Source: JAKAGZ01 sp963748105 (GTDB lineage: Bacteria; Bacteroidota; Ignavibacteria; Ignavibacteriales; Ignavibacteriaceae). Taken from it: DNA of 64,000 nt. Positions 28,941-38,261 of this stretch are shown in pieces; positions within the stretch are counted from its first letter, which is position 1; the number at the start of each line of letters is the position of its first letter. Under the pieces are notes generated by a model, which saw nothing but the letters and a program-made list of their open reading frames with translations, was not told the DNA's origin and made no database searches. The stretch lies in contig CAVVHP010000011.1 in the NCBI GenBank assembly GCA_963748105.1, positions 248,001 to 312,000 of the forward strand. Direction: 5' to 3'. The position numbers and the translations under genes were made by a program.

Positions 28941-29747
28941 CTATATTCTGTCCGAACTGCACGGAATTAGATGTTTCAGTTCGTAGTTCAGGTCATGCGG
29001 AATGATTCTGTACAACCATCCCTGGAAGTAGGGATCTTTTTCTATTATTGTTTTGTTTTTTGATAGTTCCTCGTTGATTTCAATAATTCTGCCGCTTACC
29101 GGTGCAAGCACCGAATGTATAAGCCCGTCTGCTGATGTAATCTGCAAACATGAAATTCCCTGGATAATTTCTTCTTCAATCTTGAAGAACTGTATATCGG
29201 AAACAGCATCGATAGTTTTTAAAAACAAATCGGTAATTCCAATCAGGGCAGTTCCCTTATTTTCTACCGAGACCCAGGCTGCATAACCCAGCCTGTAATA
29301 TTTTGCAGGACAGGGGACATAAATTAAGGCTGTATCACGGTTTAATTTGCTGCTTTCATTTATTCTTTTTTGAATCTCAAAATATTTCATTCCCCGGGAA
29401 ACAGAATTAAGTAATTCATCCGCCGTAAAAGGTTTTGGAATAAAATCGATGGCTCCTTTGTAAAGCGAGTTAACCGCATTTTCCACTGTGGAATAACCGG
29501 TGGTCATTATTACAGGCGTTTCTATTTTCCGGTGATTTATTTCATCCAGAAATTTGAACCCGTCTATTTCAGGCATCATTATGTCACATAGCATAAGATC
29601 AAATTTTTTCTTTTCGAGTTTCTCTAGAGCGTCTTTCGCATCCAGTGATCCTTCCACGTTATAATTCTCAGAACCGCAAATCTTTTCAATGGCATCCAGG
29701 ATTACCTGCTCATCGTCTATAACCAGTATGTTTCCAATATGTGACAT
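28941..29747 (-). CDS. Response regulator with degenerate GcvH-like domain
   Basis: 268 residues. Receiver domain at 1-125 (VIDDEQVILDA, LMLCDIMMPEIDG with the phospho-Asp, IMTTGYST, IPKPF) followed by a GcvH-like barrel (LGYAAWVSVENKGTALIGITDLFLKTI, HSVLAPVSGRIIEINEELS, YFQGWLYRI). The turn that carries the lipoyl lysine in true GcvH reads SADGLIHSVLAP and has no lysine at all, so lipoylation is impossible there. It starts 6 bases after the kinase gene and likely receives phosphate from it. Role of the barrel unknown. Confidence 0.8.
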   Translation of the reverse strand: MSHIGNILVIDDEQVILDAIEKICGSENYNVEGSLDAKDALEKLEKKKFDLMLCDIMMPEIDGFKFLDEINHRKIETPVIMTTGYSTVENAVNSLYKGAIDFIPKPFTADELLNSVSRGMKYFEIQKRINESSKLNRDTALIYVPCPAKYYRLGYAAWVSVENKGTALIGITDLFLKTIDAVSDIQFFKIEEEIIQGISCLQITSADGLIHSVLAPVSGRIIEINEELSKNKTIIEKDPYFQGWLYRIIPHDLNYELKHLIPCSSDRI

Positions 29748-29753
29748 TTAATA

Positions 29754-31620
29754 TTATTTCTGTTTAAGTGGAAGCCTGATAACAAAAGTAGTTCCATGAT
29801 CCATTTCACTTTCTACTTTTATAGTGCCGTTATGATTATCGATTATTCCCCAGATAACAGCCAGACCTAGGCCCGTGCCTTTCTGTCCCTTTGTGCTGTA
29901 GAACGGTTCAAAAATTCTTGCAACGTCCTCTGGAGGAATTCCGCAACCCGAGTCTGAAATTTTTATTTCGACATAATCTTTTTTCCCCGCTTCATCAACT
30001 GATTCCCAGTGCTGGTAGTCGCAACCCACTCTCGTACATGCTTCAAAGTTGCTTTCATTCGGAACCGGGATTGAGAAGAGCGGAGAGCCACACTTCGGGC
30101 ATTTTGAATTTTCTTCATTCATAGATGTATTGCATTGCGGACAAAGGATATTAAGCTTTTTGTTCTCATCAACTTCTTTGAGGTACTGGTGAGCTCTTCT
30201 GCCGTATACCGGGTCGAGGTGAATAATTTCTTCGTTTCCGTTAAATTTTGCTTTTAATTTTATTGCCGGCAATCCATCAATTTTGAATTCATTATCTACA
30301 AGATCATGTCTTTTCGGGCAGGCCGCTCTTTTGATCTGTGCAACGCCATAAGGGGAAAGACTCAGCGAGGATGCTGAAACTGTAATTATTCCACCGCCTT
30401 TTCCGATAGCATCGTTTGCGTTTACCAAAAGGTTTATAAATACCTGCTGAATCTGGTTCGCATCAGCTATTACCTGCGGAAGATTCTGGTCAAGTTTTCT
30501 TTCGAGCTTCACGTGATTAATTGTTAACTGATTTTCTACTACAGAAACAGCCTGTTCAATTATTTCATTTATATTCACATTATTTTTCTTAGGAACGGAC
30601 TGCCTTGCAAAATCGAGCAGACTTTTTACAATTTCCCTGCTTCGTTTTGTTTCTCTTACTATAACTTTTAAATCTTCCTGCAATTCAGGATTATCCTGTG
30701 TCCTTTTTAGCAAGAAAGCTGCTGTATGTAAGTACACCGGTAAGCGGGTTATTAATTTCGTGTGCAACTCCTGCGGCAAGCCTGCCGAGGGAAGCGAGTT
30801 TATCGGACTGGAACAACTGCATTCTTGCTTCGGACAATTTTTGTGTCATTACATTGAATGAACCGGCGAGTTTTCCCAGTTCATCGTTTCCTTTATCCTT
30901 TATTGTGTAATTTAAATTACCGACACCAACCTGGTCCGTTGCTTTCAGTAATTCATTAACAGGTTTGTCAATCCATCTTCTTACAAGAAAGCCTATTATA
31001 AAACTGAGTGCAATAATTGCTGCCAAAGCAAAAATTACGATCTCAATTTCACCGCGCTTAATTTCGTGATCAACATCAGCAAGCGTTGTTGTTACATCGA
31101 GCACACCTAGTATGGTTTTGTCTTTTGAGTGGGCGTGGCATTCGGCTTCCCAGCATGACCTTGCGTTATAAATTGGGCTGATGATTCCGAGTATTCTTGA
31201 AGAATCAGGGTCTATCCTGTAAATCCGGGTTCTCTTATTAATCGGTAATCTCTCAAGGGGACGGTTGGCTTCGTGACACGCGTAGCAGCTTTCCGCCCTT
31301 TTATCAACCATTTTTCCCACATCTTCTTTGTGCGAAGAATAAATGATTTCACCCTGTTTATTCAGAATTCTTACATTGCGAATTTCAGTCTGGCTTCCTA
31401 TGGAGATAATAGTCTTGTCAATTCTGTCGCGCTGGTTTAAAAGCATATCGTAGCGCGTACTGGACTTCACGGTTTCACTTAACTGGTTGGCATGTCTTTC
31501 CACCTCTGCCAGCAAAGCATTGCTTTGCCGTTGAATATTAAAGTATGCAAAAACACCAATTGTAATGATTGCCGTTAATCCAACAGCTACAATTAATTTG
31601 AAGCCGATCTTGTTGAACAT
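29754..31620 (-). CDS. Haem-sensor histidine kinase with zinc-ribbon insertion, frame-broken
   Basis: Two frames (30691-31620 and 29754-30700) make one kinase: removing one A from an AAAAA run near 30710 joins YSSFLA to KRTQDNPELQEDL. Order: helix, periplasmic sensor with haem motif CYACH and a second CWEAECH, helix, HAMP, HisKA with phospho-His in AAGVAHEINNPL, HATPase_c with N-box NLLVNANDAIGKGGG and G1/G2 boxes DSGCGIPPED and GTGLGLAVIWG. Between N-box and G1 lies an insertion of about 120 residues with paired cysteines CPQC...CPKC, a zinc-ribbon. Odd architecture not in standard kinases. Sensing of redox state, NO or CO through haem is inferred. Confidence 0.85.
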
Positions 31621-31640
31621 AATATCATTTCCCTTATTGC

Positions 31641-32792
31641 CTACATTTTAACAAGCTTTCCGGGTTTATCCTTCGGGAAACTTTTATCTTCGTGACAATT
31701 TGTGCAAGCAGGTTTACTGAAATTCTTTGTTTGATGACAATCGGTACATCCGGCTTCTTTGTGAATGTCATCTAATTCCAATCCGGTGACTTTATGATTA
31801 AATGTGCCATCTTCAAAATTTTTGTGACAGCTCAGGCAGTCGTTATTTAACTTTGTGAATTTTGTTTTATTACCGTGACACTTCGCGCATTCAAGTTTCT
31901 GATGGAATTTATTTAACGCCCAGCCCGTTGAGCTTGCGTGGTCAAATTTTTCCATCGGTTTACTCAAATGACATTTTGTGCATGTAATCATTTTGATGGC
32001 AGCTGAAACACGGTTTATGGTGTTCTTCTTTAGATTTTTTTGTTTTAATAAATTGTCCAAGAGAGGTTGCCTCAACAACCGAAAGTTTTTCCTGGTCGTG
32101 GCATCTGTTACAGCTTTCTTCTTTATGACAACTTGTACAAGCTATATTGAACTTATTAGTATGGTCATCATGGAAAAATGTAACCAGCTTGTCCTTGTTT
32201 GTAATCTGTTTCATAGACAATTTTAATTGGTTCAGGCACTTCTGGATGATCTTTTACGCTAATTGCAAGCCTCGGATTTTTTTGTTTTGTTTTTGCAAGT
32301 TCGCTTTTCAGCTCGTGGCATGATGTGCAGTCAGTGCTATGGCTCCATGCCTTGTGACAATCCATACACTGCCTGTGGAAAGCCCCTTTTAAATCAGGTT
32401 TACTGATGTCCTCCCGTTTTCTGTTTGTGTCATGGCAGCTTTCACATTTTTGTATCGGACCTACATTATTAAAATGATGACAGCTTGCACATCCACCAGC
32501 CATTTGTGACATTTGGGAATGGACTTTATGAGAAAAGACCACCGGAACATATTTGTCTTCAAGAATATTTATTGTGATAACATCAGGTGCGTCATCCGCG
32601 GTTTGGTGAATTGTTATCATTTCGCCGCGAGGGCAGGGAACAAGACAGGGATTTTGTTTAGTCGGCACGTCACAGGTGTGGCATGTTTTACAGGTTAATC
32701 CCTTAACCGAATAATTCTTCGGAAGTTTGTTCTGGCCAAAAGCTGAAAAGGAAATCAGCAAGCCAAACAAGTATGTATATAATTTTTTTCAT
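31641..32792 (-). CDS. Multihaem c-type cytochrome (13 CxxCH), frame-broken
   Basis: Three frames reconstruct one exported cytochrome. Start at 32792 (ATG after AGGGGAT, 5 bases beyond the NrfD-like stop) with signal MKK(L)YTYLFGLLISFSAFG once one A is removed from an A7 run. CxxCH motifs: CKTCH, CASCH, CESCH, CMDCH, CTSCH in the first part; CTSCH, CNRCH, CFSCH in the second; CTKCH, CAKCH, CLSCH, CTDCH, CTNCH in the third, so 13 haems. Shifts near 32175 (GG) and 31995 (AAAA) are single-base. Periplasmic electron carrier, presumably taking electrons from the NrfD/ferredoxin complex encoded just upstream. Similar in kind to Hmc/NrfH-associated multihaem proteins. Confidence 0.85.
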
Positions 32793-32797
32793 AATAT

Positions 32798-34033
32798 TTA
32801 TCCCCTAACTGTATATTTAGTGTTAGGAACATAATCTTTGTTCGGAATACTGATTACAGGGAAGTTCATAACTATAATTCTGTATATAAGCACGAGCAGC
32901 GCGGCAAATCCAACTGTAACCGAAATTTCTCCGAATGACGGAAAGTACGTGCCGAATTTATAAGGGGGATTATACGCGGTGACAAAATTATTTATCCTGT
33001 TAAGCAATACCCCGAACACAACCAGTGACGATGCTGTAAATAAGAGTTTTGGTGATTTTAAAACCGCATCTGACAAAAACATCCGTAATGGAATTACAAC
33101 ACCCACAACTACTTCTATAAAAAACATTATGCTGGGCACTGTTGGTTCTAGCAAATAAACAAATGTTCCCCTGATAACCATATCACCAATTTTAAATGCT
33201 AGGTAAATACCCAGAAGAGGTGCCACTGTTTTACCGAGTGCGGAAAGTACATCCATCTCGGGTTTAAACCCGAATGATTTTGCCGCCAGAATCGATTCGA
33301 AAATTATCATTGGGAATCCTACTGCGATTGCGGAAAGTAGAAACAGTAGTGGAAGCACCGGTGTCTGCCATAGCGGATGCATTTTCGATCCGGCTATAAC
33401 CATTAAGGTACCGAGTGATGATTGATGAAGAGTGGATAAAACAACTCCAAGAATTACAAATACAAACATCGTAACTCCGAGCCATTTATCAAGGAAGCGT
33501 AAAAATTTATCAATTGGCTTGTTTAGTTTTGAAAAAAGTCCTTTCAAATTTACTTTCCCGATAAATCTTTCCGTGATAATCGGAAGAAACTCAATATAAA
33601 GTACTGTAACATACATCATTACGCAGATACCAACTTCAAATAACGCAGAATTGCCGTTCCACATTATAAGCGGGTGCCAGATGTAATACCATCTTCCTAT
33701 ATCAACAAATACGCCAATTGCCACAAAAGTGTAGCCCAGCATTGCCGTTAATAAGGCTGGTCTTAAAATTGCGTGAAAGTGCTCGCGATGCATAACGTGG
33801 CCGAGTGCGGCGCTAGTAAAACCGCCCGCGGCAAGAGCAACTCCCGCAGCAACATCAACTCCGATCCATAAGCCCCAGGGATATTGATTGTTTAAATTTG
33901 TTACTTTACCAAGTCCGAAAAAGAATCTGCCGGCCAGAAAGAATAGTCCGTTTGCAACAATTACAAGCAGGACAATTACTCCGGGAGTGAAAAATTTTTT
34001 CTTTATCGGTGCTGGTTTTAGAAAGCCATCCAT
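32798..34033 (-). CDS. NrfD/HybB-type membrane subunit (quinone-interacting)
   Basis: 411 residues with about ten membrane helices of the NrfD (polysulfide reductase C) family: LNNQYPWGLWIGVDVAAGVALAAGGF, HPLIMWNGNSALFEVGICVMMYVTVLYIEF, LSTLHQSSLGTLMVIAGSKMHPLWQTP and the C-terminal YFPSFGEISVTVGF. The family oxidises or reduces menaquinone next to an iron-sulfur subunit. Overlap-free, 11 bases after the ferredoxin gene and 5 before the cytochrome, so all three are co-transcribed. A diverged paralogue at 37082 serves the opposite operon. Confidence 0.93.
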   Translation of the reverse strand: MDGFLKPAPIKKKFFTPGVIVLLVIVANGLFFLAGRFFFGLGKVTNLNNQYPWGLWIGVDVAAGVALAAGGFTSAALGHVMHREHFHAILRPALLTAMLGYTFVAIGVFVDIGRWYYIWHPLIMWNGNSALFEVGICVMMYVTVLYIEFLPIITERFIGKVNLKGLFSKLNKPIDKFLRFLDKWLGVTMFVFVILGVVLSTLHQSSLGTLMVIAGSKMHPLWQTPVLPLLFLLSAIAVGFPMIIFESILAAKSFGFKPEMDVLSALGKTVAPLLGIYLAFKIGDMVIRGTFVYLLEPTVPSIMFFIEVVVGVVIPLRMFLSDAVLKSPKLLFTASSLVVFGVLLNRINNFVTAYNPPYKFGTYFPSFGEISVTVGFAALLVLIYRIIVMNFPVISIPNKDYVPNTKYTVRG

Positions 34034-34044
34034 AATTTTTCCCC

Positions 34045-34944
34045 CTATTCAGATTCTTTTGATTGTTTACGTTTTGTTATCCACATAATTCCTCCCAGCA
34101 ATGCATAAAGAGAAATGGGCGGAACAAAGTAAGCGAATATTCCGTGCTGGATTGATTCTGAAACACCGGGTGCGGTGTTATTGGATAATTTAGGAAATCC
34201 AATTTCAGCGTAGTTTACTCCGGAGAGATACATCCATGAAGTTCCGCCTACTTCATGCTCACCGTAAATGTGGTCCTTATATCTTTCAGGATAATTTTTT
34301 ATTCTTTCTCTGGCAACATTTACAAGTTCGTTTCTTGGTCCGTAAGTGATTGCCTCAACGGGACAGATTTCCACACAGGCCGGAAGTTTTCCTACCTTTG
34401 TCCTTTCAAAACAAAAGTCACACTTCTTTATATGCGGATTAAGTGCTTTATCATATTCAAATGCAGGAACCTGGAACGGACAGGCAACCATGCAGTAGCG
34501 GCAGCCGATACATTTGTCCGTATCCCATATAACTGATCCGTTTTCTTGTTTTGTGAATGCACCGACTATGCAGGCCGATACACATGCAGGATGATCGCAA
34601 TGCATGCACTGGACTTTTACATCAATCGGCAATGCGGGGTTTTTATCATTATCATATTGATTAACCACAGTAAGAGCATCAATATCCGGACGCCGCATTT
34701 TTTTCATTACAGATTTATCTTCATAATCTGATATTTTACCGGCAGGAATGTCGTGTGCATTTTTACACGCCCATTCACAATTACGGCATCCAATGCAGAC
34801 GGTTGTATCTACAAGTACACCCATCCGGTCTTCGGATAAAATATTCTTGGGTTTTGCGTTTAATTTTTTTGATGGCAGGCCAGTCAACGTTGCAGTTGCA
34901 ACAGCAGCCGTTTTCAGAAAGGTCCTTCTGTCGTGCTTTTCCAT
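34045..34944 (-). CDS. Tat-exported four-cluster ferredoxin subunit (HybA/DsrO-like)
   Basis: 299 residues. Twin-arginine signal HDRRTFLKTAAVATATLTGL, then four cysteine sets for [4Fe-4S] clusters: CIGCRNCEWACK, CMHCDHPACVSAC, CIGCRYCMVACPF, CDFCFERTKVGKLPACVEICP. The C-terminal helix PPISLYALLGGIMWITKRKQ, with its positive tail inside, keeps the ferredoxin domain on the periplasmic face. First gene of the minus-strand redox operon, partner of the NrfD-like subunit. Confidence 0.93.
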   Translation of the reverse strand: MEKHDRRTFLKTAAVATATLTGLPSKKLNAKPKNILSEDRMGVLVDTTVCIGCRNCEWACKNAHDIPAGKISDYEDKSVMKKMRRPDIDALTVVNQYDNDKNPALPIDVKVQCMHCDHPACVSACIVGAFTKQENGSVIWDTDKCIGCRYCMVACPFQVPAFEYDKALNPHIKKCDFCFERTKVGKLPACVEICPVEAITYGPRNELVNVARERIKNYPERYKDHIYGEHEVGGTSWMYLSGVNYAEIGFPKLSNNTAPGVSESIQHGIFAYFVPPISLYALLGGIMWITKRKQSKESE

Positions 34945-35384
34945 TTTTTCCCCCGTGCCCAGTTGATTGAATTATTTGAAATTCGGCTTATCAAAATTAA
35001 TTAGGTTGAAAAGTTGATAAGTCAAAACTCATTTTATACCTATTAAGTAAAGGACCCCGCATTACTTAATATTAAAGAGCACGTCTAATAAGGTACAAAA
35101 AGTAAGCCATTTTCGTAGATTCTCGGATATTCAGTCTAATAGCTGAATTCAATGTTTTGCAAAATAATGGTTTTCCTGAATTGAAAATTTCAACACTAGG
35201 ACTTCCAACTTAAGAGAAATTATGTTTCAGCCCTACACATAATCTTACACCTATAAATGCGAACAAAGGCTTTTTTCCCAAAAAGCCCGGCTGTTGAATA
35301 ATTACTCAACAGATTATTTCATTCTGAGTATTTGCTAATCACAAACACCAAAAACCTGTAACTAAATTCAACAAACAGCTATAT

Positions 35385-35415
35385 AAAAATTCAACAGCAC
35401 TATTGTTGAATTTTT
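35385..35415. repeat. Perfect 12-bp inverted repeat
   Basis: AAAAATTCAACA and TGTTGAATTTTT flank a 7-base loop. TTCAACA recurs at 35368 and its complement TGTTGAA at 35292, so this may be a dimer-binding site rather than a terminator; it lies 214 bases from the nearest gene. Confidence 0.55.
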
Positions 35416-35571
35416 CTCCTGTAACTGAACTTTTTAACTATTTGTCAAATTTTGTGTAAATATTTTCATCAAAGGCTAAATTTGCGCTGTACGAATTTTA
35501 GTACAGTTGCATACCCCCAACCAATTGCTATTAAAGAATTTATAGGTGCCTGGAACCCGACTGTTTTAACG

Positions 35572-35587
35572 CGGCACATCTATTGAC
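35572..35587 (+). promoter_or_regulatory. Sigma-54-like promoter element
   Basis: CGGCAC-N5-TTGA resembles the -24/-12 consensus TGGCAC-N5-TTGC with GG placed 12 bases before GA instead of GC. It lies 42 bases before the GcvH-like gene at 35629, and the same locus encodes a sigma-54 activator. Imperfect match, so moderate confidence at best. Confidence 0.35.
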
Positions 35588-35628
35588 TCATTGGTTCCGG
35601 TTGTTAAACAAAAAATTGAGGTCCAAAA

Positions 35629-36303
35629 ATGGTTGCATTATCAGTTCTACTTGCTTTCTTATTGCTTTTAATTATTGACTTCTTCGTTTTAAGAGCAGAG
35701 AAAAAATTGCACCCTGCATTCATAAAAAATTATGAAGTAATAGACAGTGTAGCATTCAATAATTTAAGCGTAAGAGTTCCTGCCGATCTTTTTATATCAA
35801 AAGGACACACTTGGGCAGAGCCCGACAAAAACGGTTTCATTAAAGTTGGTGTCGATGAGTTTGTAACTAAATCACTTGGTGATTTTATAATAACAAACAC
35901 CGCACAAAACGGGATTCTTGTCAATGAAGGTGATCCGGTAATTGAAGCAAAACTTGGCAGGAAAAAAATTATTTTCCGTTCGCCCGTAAGCGGAAAAGTT
36001 GTTTCACAGAATCATGATTTACCCGGAAAAAATATAACTGATCCTTTTGGTGAAGATTGGGGAGTAATAATTAAACCGGAAAATTTTCATCCACAAGCTG
36101 AAAAATTAAAAATGAATGAAGAGGTCATTGATTGGATGAAAGTTGAAATGAGAAGATTCAAATCATACCTGGACGAAAGACTGGAGAGCCCGAAACTTGC
36201 CGGTGTTACAATGTACGACGGTGGCCATTTAGTTTCGGGGGTAGTTTCTCATCTTGACAACGAGTCAATTGATAAGTACGAAAAAGAATTTCTTTCAATA
36301 TAG
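35629..36303 (+). CDS. Membrane-anchored GcvH-like protein
   Basis: 224 residues: an N-terminal helix (MVALSVLLAFLLLLIIDFFVL, positive residues after it) followed by a GcvH/lipoyl-like barrel (SKGHTWAEPDKNGFIKVGVDEFVTKSLGDF, KIIFRSPVSGKVVSQNHDL, GEDWGVIIKP) and a C-terminal tail with GVTMYDGG. The turn before SPVSG reads AKLGRKKIIFRSP; lysines are present but not in the VESVKA context and at a different spacing, so lipoylation is doubtful. True GcvH has no membrane anchor and no glycine-cleavage genes are nearby. First gene of the plus-strand redox operon; RBS GAGG. Confidence 0.78.
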   Translation: MVALSVLLAFLLLLIIDFFVLRAEKKLHPAFIKNYEVIDSVAFNNLSVRVPADLFISKGHTWAEPDKNGFIKVGVDEFVTKSLGDFIITNTAQNGILVNEGDPVIEAKLGRKKIIFRSPVSGKVVSQNHDLPGKNITDPFGEDWGVIIKPENFHPQAEKLKMNEEVIDWMKVEMRRFKSYLDERLESPKLAGVTMYDGGHLVSGVVSHLDNESIDKYEKEFLSI

Positions 36304-36318
36304 TGTGGAGTAACAAAA

Positions 36319-37095
36319 ATGACACAGCAAATGGGATTATTATTTGATGTTACTTTATGTGTCGGATGCGGAAAATGTTATGAGGCGTGTAAAAAAGAAA
36401 ATGGCCTGCCCGCAACCAGCAATGATTTTCTAAAAGATCATTTATCCAATAATACTTACACGGTAGTAGAGCAATACGGCAATAACTTTGCGCGCAAGAT
36501 GTGTATGCACTGCGGGGAGCCAACCTGTGTTTCGGTTTGCCCGGTTGGGGCGTTTGAAAAAACTGAACTTGGTCCGGTTCTTTACGATGCAAGCAAATGT
36601 ATCGGATGCAGGTACTGTATGCAGGCCTGCCCTTACAGCATACCGCGCTATGAATGGAGCAGCACTTCACCCAGCGTTAGAAAATGCAACCTTTGTTATG
36701 AAAGATTAAAAGAAGGTAAAATTCATGCATGTGCAGAGGCATGCCCTACAGGTGCGACACAGGCTGGAGAACTGAGTAAATTAATTGTAGAAGCAAAGAG
36801 AAGGCTCAAAGAGAATCCGGATAAATATTACCAGGAAATTTATGGTTTGAATGAAGCTGGTGGTGGAAATGTACTCGTAATTTCACCGGTACCATTTGAT
36901 CAGCTTGGTTACAATACAAATGTTCCTAAACAGCCTGTACCGGATTTTACATTAAAAGCAATGGAAAAAATCCCGAGTGTAGTAGCGGTTGGAGGAGTTT
37001 TCCTTACCAGTATGTACTGGTTGACAAAACGCAAAAATGAAGTAGCACGCGAGAACAGAATAAATCTGCGGAGAGAAAAAAATGAAGAAAAATAA
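36319..37095 (+). CDS. Four-cluster ferredoxin subunit without Tat signal
   Basis: 258 residues with the same four cysteine sets as the protein at 34045: CVGCGKCYEACK, CMHCGEPTCVSVC, CIGCRYCMQACPY, CNLCYERLKEGKIHACAEACP. It begins directly at the first cluster (MTQQMGLLFDVTLCVGCG) and has no signal peptide, while it ends with a membrane helix (VVAVGGVFLTSMYWLTKRK). The 15-base gap to the upstream gene leaves no room for a missed Tat signal. Orientation of its clusters is therefore uncertain, possibly cytoplasmic. Overlaps the following NrfD-like gene by 14 bases. Confidence 0.9.
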   Translation: MTQQMGLLFDVTLCVGCGKCYEACKKENGLPATSNDFLKDHLSNNTYTVVEQYGNNFARKMCMHCGEPTCVSVCPVGAFEKTELGPVLYDASKCIGCRYCMQACPYSIPRYEWSSTSPSVRKCNLCYERLKEGKIHACAEACPTGATQAGELSKLIVEAKRRLKENPDKYYQEIYGLNEAGGGNVLVISPVPFDQLGYNTNVPKQPVPDFTLKAMEKIPSVVAVGGVFLTSMYWLTKRKNEVARENRINLRREKNEEK

Positions 37096-38260
37096 TTTAT
37101 TAAAACCGTCATTCTGGAAAATCATTTCCGCAATAATAATACTGGTGGGGTTTTATTCTCTGATATCAAGATTTGTGCTTGGGCTTGGAAAAACAACAAA
37201 TTTGTCCGACGCAGTTCCCTGGGGTTTATGGATAGGATTCGATTTTATTGGTGTAGGGCTTGCCGCTGCCGGATTTACAATTGCTGCTACTGCACACATT
37301 TTTAACGCAGAGAAATATCACTCCATTGTAAGGCCGGCAATATTGACGGCTTACATCGGGTACATAATTGTAATTTTGTTATTAGTAATTGATCTTGGTA
37401 AACCGGAAAATTTCTGGCATCCGCTGGTAATGTGGAATCTTCACTCGGTGATGTTTGAAATTACCTGGTGTGTTATTTGTTATTCAACAATTCTTACACT
37501 TGAATTTGCTCCGGTTATACTGGAAAAATTCAATTTGAAAGCACCGATCAAATTGCTTAAAAAAATCTCCATACCGGTTGTGATTTGCGGTGTTTTATTT
37601 TCAACGCTTCACCAATCCTCTTTTGGTTCTTTGTACCTTATTGCTCCTGCAAAAGTATACCCGCTTTGGTACTCTTCTTTTTTACCGGTCCATTTTTTTA
37701 TCTCCTGTATTGCTGCCGGACTATCGATGATAATTTTTGAAGCCTATCTTTGTACCAGGGCCCTGAAACAGGGGCTGCAGGTTTGGGTTTTGTCCGGACT
37801 TGGTAAAGTAATCTTTGCGGTTCTTTCTATAGAATTGGTTTTTAAGTTTTCAGACTTAATTATGTCCGGAAAATTGTCTCTGCTTTTTCTACATGCGGAG
37901 GAAACATATTTATTCTGGCTGGAAATAATTATTGGTTCGATAATTCCGATAGCAATTCTGTCAGTTCCCGGCTATCTGAAGGAAAGAAAGTGGTTATATT
38001 TTGCTTCGATATTTACGTTATCTGGTTTTGTGCTTAACAGGTTAAATGTCAGTATTACTTCACTGGTCAGAACTTCGGGTATGAATTATCTTCCAACATT
38101 TAATGAGATTAGTGTAACACTCCTGTTATTAGTACTCGGTATGCTAGCATTTAGATTTGTTACGGAACATTTTGCGGTTTTTGATAAACGAATACTAATT
38201 GATGAAACAGTACAGGAAAAAACGAACCTTGCAAAAAAAGAATTAATATTTGAGAAATAA
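37082..38260 (+). CDS. NrfD/HybB-type membrane subunit (second copy)
   Basis: 392 residues, about ten membrane helices. TNLSDAVPWGLWIGFDFIGVGLAAAGF, WHPLVMWNLHSVMFEITWCVICYSTILTLEF, FSTLHQSSFGSLYLIAPAKVYPLWYS and NYLPTFNEISVTLLLL line up with the same stretches of the paralogue at 32798, showing that the two operons arose by duplication. Expected to exchange electrons between menaquinone and the adjacent ferredoxin subunit. No multihaem cytochrome accompanies this copy. Confidence 0.92.
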   Translation: MKKNNLLKPSFWKIISAIIILVGFYSLISRFVLGLGKTTNLSDAVPWGLWIGFDFIGVGLAAAGFTIAATAHIFNAEKYHSIVRPAILTAYIGYIIVILLLVIDLGKPENFWHPLVMWNLHSVMFEITWCVICYSTILTLEFAPVILEKFNLKAPIKLLKKISIPVVICGVLFSTLHQSSFGSLYLIAPAKVYPLWYSSFLPVHFFISCIAAGLSMIIFEAYLCTRALKQGLQVWVLSGLGKVIFAVLSIELVFKFSDLIMSGKLSLLFLHAEETYLFWLEIIIGSIIPIAILSVPGYLKERKWLYFASIFTLSGFVLNRLNVSITSLVRTSGMNYLPTFNEISVTLLLLVLGMLAFRFVTEHFAVFDKRILIDETVQEKTNLAKKELIFEK

Positions 38261-38261
38261 A

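Larger units (their letters stand above)
34945..35628. promoter_or_regulatory. Divergent control region between the two redox operons
   Basis: 684 bases without a gene. It holds a perfect 12-bp hairpin at 35385-35415, a weaker GTTGA...TCAAC inverted repeat around 35292-35312, a repeated CCTGTAACTRAA next to TTCAACA motifs (35355-35440) and a sigma-54-like element at 35572. Long for this gene-dense region and probably the binding site for the NtrC-type regulator encoded at 40756. Confidence 0.55.

Noticed and set aside
35385..35415. Reading the 12-bp hairpin as a terminator
   Set aside because: No gene ends near it; it lies in the middle of the divergent control region.
35629..36303. Possible glycine-cleavage GcvH
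   Set aside because: Membrane anchor, missing VESVKA lipoyl context, and no gcvT/gcvP/lpd genes nearby.
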